From: DVED01 sp963838375
Lineage (GTDB): Bacteria > Cyanobacteriota > Cyanobacteriia > Cyanobacteriales > Geitlerinemataceae
Assembly: GCA_963838375.1 (NCBI GenBank)
Contig: CAWIQY010000015.1
Coordinates: 372,001 to 436,000, forward strand
Direction: 5' to 3'
DNA: 64,000 nt
In this document: positions 61,080 to 64,000 of the stretch, in pieces
Numbering within the stretch: position 1 is the stretch's first letter
Layout: each line of letters opens with the position of its first letter
Notes under the pieces: model-generated
Told to the model about the DNA's origin: nothing
Databases searched by the model: none
What the model saw: the letters and a program-made list of their open reading frames with translations, nothing else
Program-made: the position numbers and the translations under genes

Positions 61080-63673
61080 TTAATCCCGGCGAATGCCGCC
61101 GTCAATGGGGGTAAAGGGTTCAGTCCCGCCTTGCCAGTTGAAGTCGCTGATGCGCAGGGTAAAAGATCCTAATTCGCGCTGAGGATTGAAGCGTAAAACG
61201 AGTCCGTAGCTGCGGCGGCTGTATTCGAGGGTGTAGTCGGTGCTGAAGGCGTCGCTTTCTTCGAGGTTGATGGCGGTGGAGATGCCGACGCGCAAGGGAC
61301 CGTAAAGCTGTTGGGTGAAGCTTAGACCCAGGATACTCCGATCGGCGATGCGATCGAATAAAAAGGGCGATTCTCCTTCTCGCAGGGTTCCTGAGTAGCT
61401 GATATTAAAGGCGCTATAATCGAGAAACTTTTTGGCGAAATGTCCGAATTGTCCTTGGATTCCGACGCTTCCGGTGAGACCTAAAGCTGGATCGCTGCGG
61501 GTGTATAAACTACTAATTCCCCGAGCCCCAAAGTAGAATTGGACGAAGGGAACGATGGGAGTGGGGGAGAATCGCAAACCTTCGGTGGGGGTGGCGGGGA
61601 GGGCTTCCCCGCGCCAGAGAAAGATGCCTTTGTTGAGGGCGACACTGGTTTGGAGACGACCCATATTGACGCGATTATTGTCTCGGATGGGTTCGAGAAG
61701 GTCAAGTCGATCGGTATTAGCCTCTACCCAGTTGCCTGCGGCTTGATAGCTGAGGTTGAAGCCGGAGGTACCTAGGGGAATATTGGGGGAAGTAAAAATC
61801 AATCCGGCGGTTTGGTGGACGGTACGGAATCCCAGAGAACCGTTGAACAGGCGATCGCGATAGCTGTACTCTGTGGTTAGGGTATGAGGACCGAAGCGGG
61901 TGGGAATATTTTGGGCGAGGCGAACGCTGGCGCGCAGATCCCCGTCGTCGTCGTCGAAAGGGTCGCCGTCGGGATCGAAGGTTTCGGGATCGAGATTGGT
62001 GAAGGAGGCGATTCCGGTCAGGGAGGTGTTAGGCGTAAAGTCGGCTTCAACTTTGGTGATCATGCCAAATTCCCGCAGGCTGAGGAAGTTGCGCCGATCG
62101 AACCCGCGCTGGACGTAGTATTGTGGAGTCAGGGTGACGCGGAATCCTTGTCGGCTCAACACTTCAAAGTCTCGGAACACGTAGAAACCCCCGCGTTCGC
62201 GACGATCGAATCCGAATTGAATGATAGCTGGATCGCGTTCTCTGCGATCGATCCGGTAACGCCGCCGCAACAAGGGTAAGGCAAAACCATTGTCGAATAC
62301 CAATCGGGGGTTGGACAACACCAGTTCGTCTTGCAGCGGCGAGAGTTGCGTCAGGGTGGCGCTATTTGCCCGTAATTCCAGTTCCGACCCGAAGGGATCG
62401 TTGGTAATCCGCACGCCTGTGCCTTGCCAACCCCTGGGATAGAAATTGACTTCGTCGGCTTCAAAACGCAAGCGGCTGAGGGTTCCGGTTGCCCCGGAAG
62501 GGTTCGTTCCCCGACTGGCGCCGATGGTTCCTACAAACCCTCCGGTACCGGGTGTCACTTCCAGGGGTTGGGCCGCCAGAAGTCGATCGCTCAGCAGTCG
62601 CGGTTGCCCCCCGGCACTGACGTCGGCGGGTAGGGTGGTGGCAGGAGGCGGCGCTGTGGCGGTGTTGACATCTCCTCGAACGCCGTAAATCGTCCCGCTA
62701 TCTTGGGCGAAGTTATAGCGAAATCGATCGCCCCTCAGCACTCGATTGGTTTGAGTCAGGGCGACGTTTCCTTCACCGATACCCTGGCGGGAGAGTAAAT
62801 TGACTTGCAACCAGTCGGCATCGATGACGGTGCCTTGATAGCGCAGAACAACGTTCCCTGAGGCGGTGAAGATACGCCGTTCTTCTTCGACTTGTTGCAA
62901 ATCTGCAATCACTTCTACGGGCGGATTGACCCGAGGGGACGGCTGGAGGGCAACCCCATCGACCGGGTGCCAATGAACTGAGTGGGCAGTCGGAAGGAGG
63001 CATCAGGAGTGGGATCGGAGGGCATCACTACCCAGTCGAATGTAGGAGTTGCCGGGGTTTGGGCATTGAGGAGTTGGCTGTCTTGGGAGAATTGGGGGAT
63101 TGTTCCGACTGCTGGGAGTTGAGGGGTGGGGGTGGTGACAACTGGGGGGATGGCTATTTTTGGTTCGGTTTCGGGGGTTTCGAGAGTGGTTTCGACGGCA
63201 ACGGCATCCGGGGAGGGGCGTTCGTCGGGTAAATTGGGTTGGGTTGCGACTTTGGGAAGTAGGAATTGGGGTTGGAGTTCGGGCAAACTGGGCTCGAACG
63301 GTTGACTCAAGGAGGGGCTATCTTCGATCGTTCTGTCTTCGATCTCTGTCTGGGAGAAGTCTGTGGCGGCGACTTCTGGTATGGGTTCTGAGATTTCGAT
63401 CGCCTGGGGTTGAAGTTCTGGCGAAATGGGGATATCTGGAGGGCTAAGGTCGATCGTTTCGGGTTGGGGAAGTTTCTGGGGGACGATTTCTACAGGGGAT
63501 TGGGGACTTGATTCCTCTGCACTGTCCTGTAGGATTTCTCCAACCTGCGGGGAAGTTTCACTCGGGTCTGTTTCCGAGTTTTTATCGAATTTCAACGCCT
63601 GTAAAGATGCGTTGTGGGAAGGAAAATTGTAAACGATCGCGGGGGGTTCAGGTGGCTGCACCGGGTAGGTCAT
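61080..63673 (-). pseudogene. DUF3769 (LptD-like outer-membrane barrel) gene, split by one base
   Basis: Two frames together encode an 860-residue DUF3769 protein. The upstream frame (63673 to 62915) opens MTYPVQPPEPPAIVYNFPSH and is a proline-rich linker of about 250 residues; the second starts near VEVIADLQQVEEERRIFTAS and contains the OstA/LptA-like strand repeat (GNVVLRYQGTVIDADWLQVN) and a C-terminal barrel (LGLSFTQQLYGPLRVGIST). Adding one C to CCC at 62965-62967 (coding strand) gives IGT-PVDGVALQPSPRVNPPVEV. Cyanobacterial DUF3769 proteins are the likely LptD equivalents that place LPS on the outer leaflet. Because that role is probably important, an assembly indel is more likely than gene loss. 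Confidence 0.82.
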
Positions 63674-63816
63674 TTTTCAGTCAAATTAGCCCAAACTACT
63701 TAGCCTAAATGCGAGGAGCCACCTTCACAGGAAGCGGACGATCTCATTCCACTCTAGAACGAGGGGCACAGTTTGCCGCACCCCCAATCTCGCTACCAGA
63801 AAAAATCAGCGTTATT

Positions 63817-63933
63817 CTATTCCAAATCCTGGCGGTTCGGGTTCCGTGCGGGATCGTTAGACAAGAACCCGAAGATGAACAGCAACACAAAGAATGAAAC
63901 CGTCACAAATACGATAGCTTGAAGAGCAGCCAT
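63817..63933 (-). CDS. psbI: Photosystem II reaction centre protein PsbI
   Basis: A 38-residue single-span protein of the photosystem II core, next to D1. It is too short for standard open-frame lists but reads unambiguously: MAALQAIVFVTVSFFVLLFI, then FGFLSNDPARNPNRQDLE, matching the PsbI consensus (FFVLLFVFGFLSGDPARNPKR). The start follows GGAG at a suitable distance. It is monocistronic on the minus strand, upstream of the DUF3769 gene. Confidence 0.95.
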   Translation of the reverse strand: MAALQAIVFVTVSFFVLLFIFGFLSNDPARNPNRQDLE

Positions 63934-64000
63934 GGGAAATTACTCCGGAAGTTTACTAAAATCTAAAATGGAATTTGCCCCAACAATGAAGGCAGCGTTC

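Overview
The window is chromosomal DNA from a cyanobacterium. It carries psbI (photosystem II), menD (phylloquinone), a pheophorbide-oxygenase-like Rieske protein, several protein families known mainly from cyanobacteria (Npun_R2479-type HD protein, DUF928, DUF3769) and very many CGATCG/GCGATCGC (HIP1-like) sites. The CHAT/TPR proteins, a caspase-family protein, a Uma2 nuclease, short intergenic tandem repeats and dispersed GTAGGGTGTGTTG-type repeats fit a filamentous, Oscillatoria-like lineage. That last placement is inference; no rRNA is present to test it.

Layout. 0-4.1 kb: ribosomal and transcription block on the minus strand (secE-nusG-rplK-rplA-rplJ, with an attenuator-like terminator in the rplA-rplJ leader), then tRNA-Trp and rplS. 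4.5-14.8 kb: cupin, HD-domain protein, Tat-type PQQ propeller protein, proS, a fused double-ATPase peptide ABC protein, a POTRA-less Omp85-type barrel and two small conserved proteins. 14.8-18.8 kb: a 1-kb gene-poor stretch with what looks like an IS200/IS605-type remnant, a frameshifted and degenerate CapA-like gene, an aldose epimerase-like gene and tRNA-Lys. 18.8-27.5 kb: ABC exporter, secreted protein, menD, frameshifted DUF928 gene, TPR-CHAT protease. 27.8-31.0 kb: a three-gene set of GNAT-like protein, AAA-like pseudo-ATPase with winged helix, and MscS channel. 31.0-36.3 kb: a Trk/Ktr potassium uptake set (TrkH plus two KTN proteins) directly behind an overlapping histidine kinase/response regulator pair. 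36.3-48.2 kb: DUF1206, duplicated-domain lipoprotein, SelO, beta-helix protein remnant, Rieske oxygenase, ABC-F, broken Uma2, broken GT39-like glycosyltransferase, pgi. 48.4-56.5 kb: LuxR-type response regulator, S13 D,D-peptidase, repeat-containing Rpn-like nuclease, FHA-PrsW fusion, peptide deformylase, a frameshifted conserved gene, and a Tat-exported caspase-family protein. 57.3-60.8 kb: a large TPR-CHAT protein whose nine 126-bp units are nearly identical. 61-64 kb: a frameshifted LptD-like DUF3769 gene and psbI.

Two things recur. Five genes (CapA-like, DUF928, GT39-like, the 54.4-kb gene, DUF3769) are each split by exactly one base, at least three times in G/C runs, and Uma2 carries a single in-frame stop. 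Assembly error should be excluded before calling these pseudogenes. Second, caspase-fold proteases are concentrated here (two TPR-CHAT proteins and one caspase-family protein, two of them divergently transcribed); this and the MscS/pseudo-ATPase set are the best candidates for uncharacterised systems. All calls are from reading the sequence; no database search was possible.
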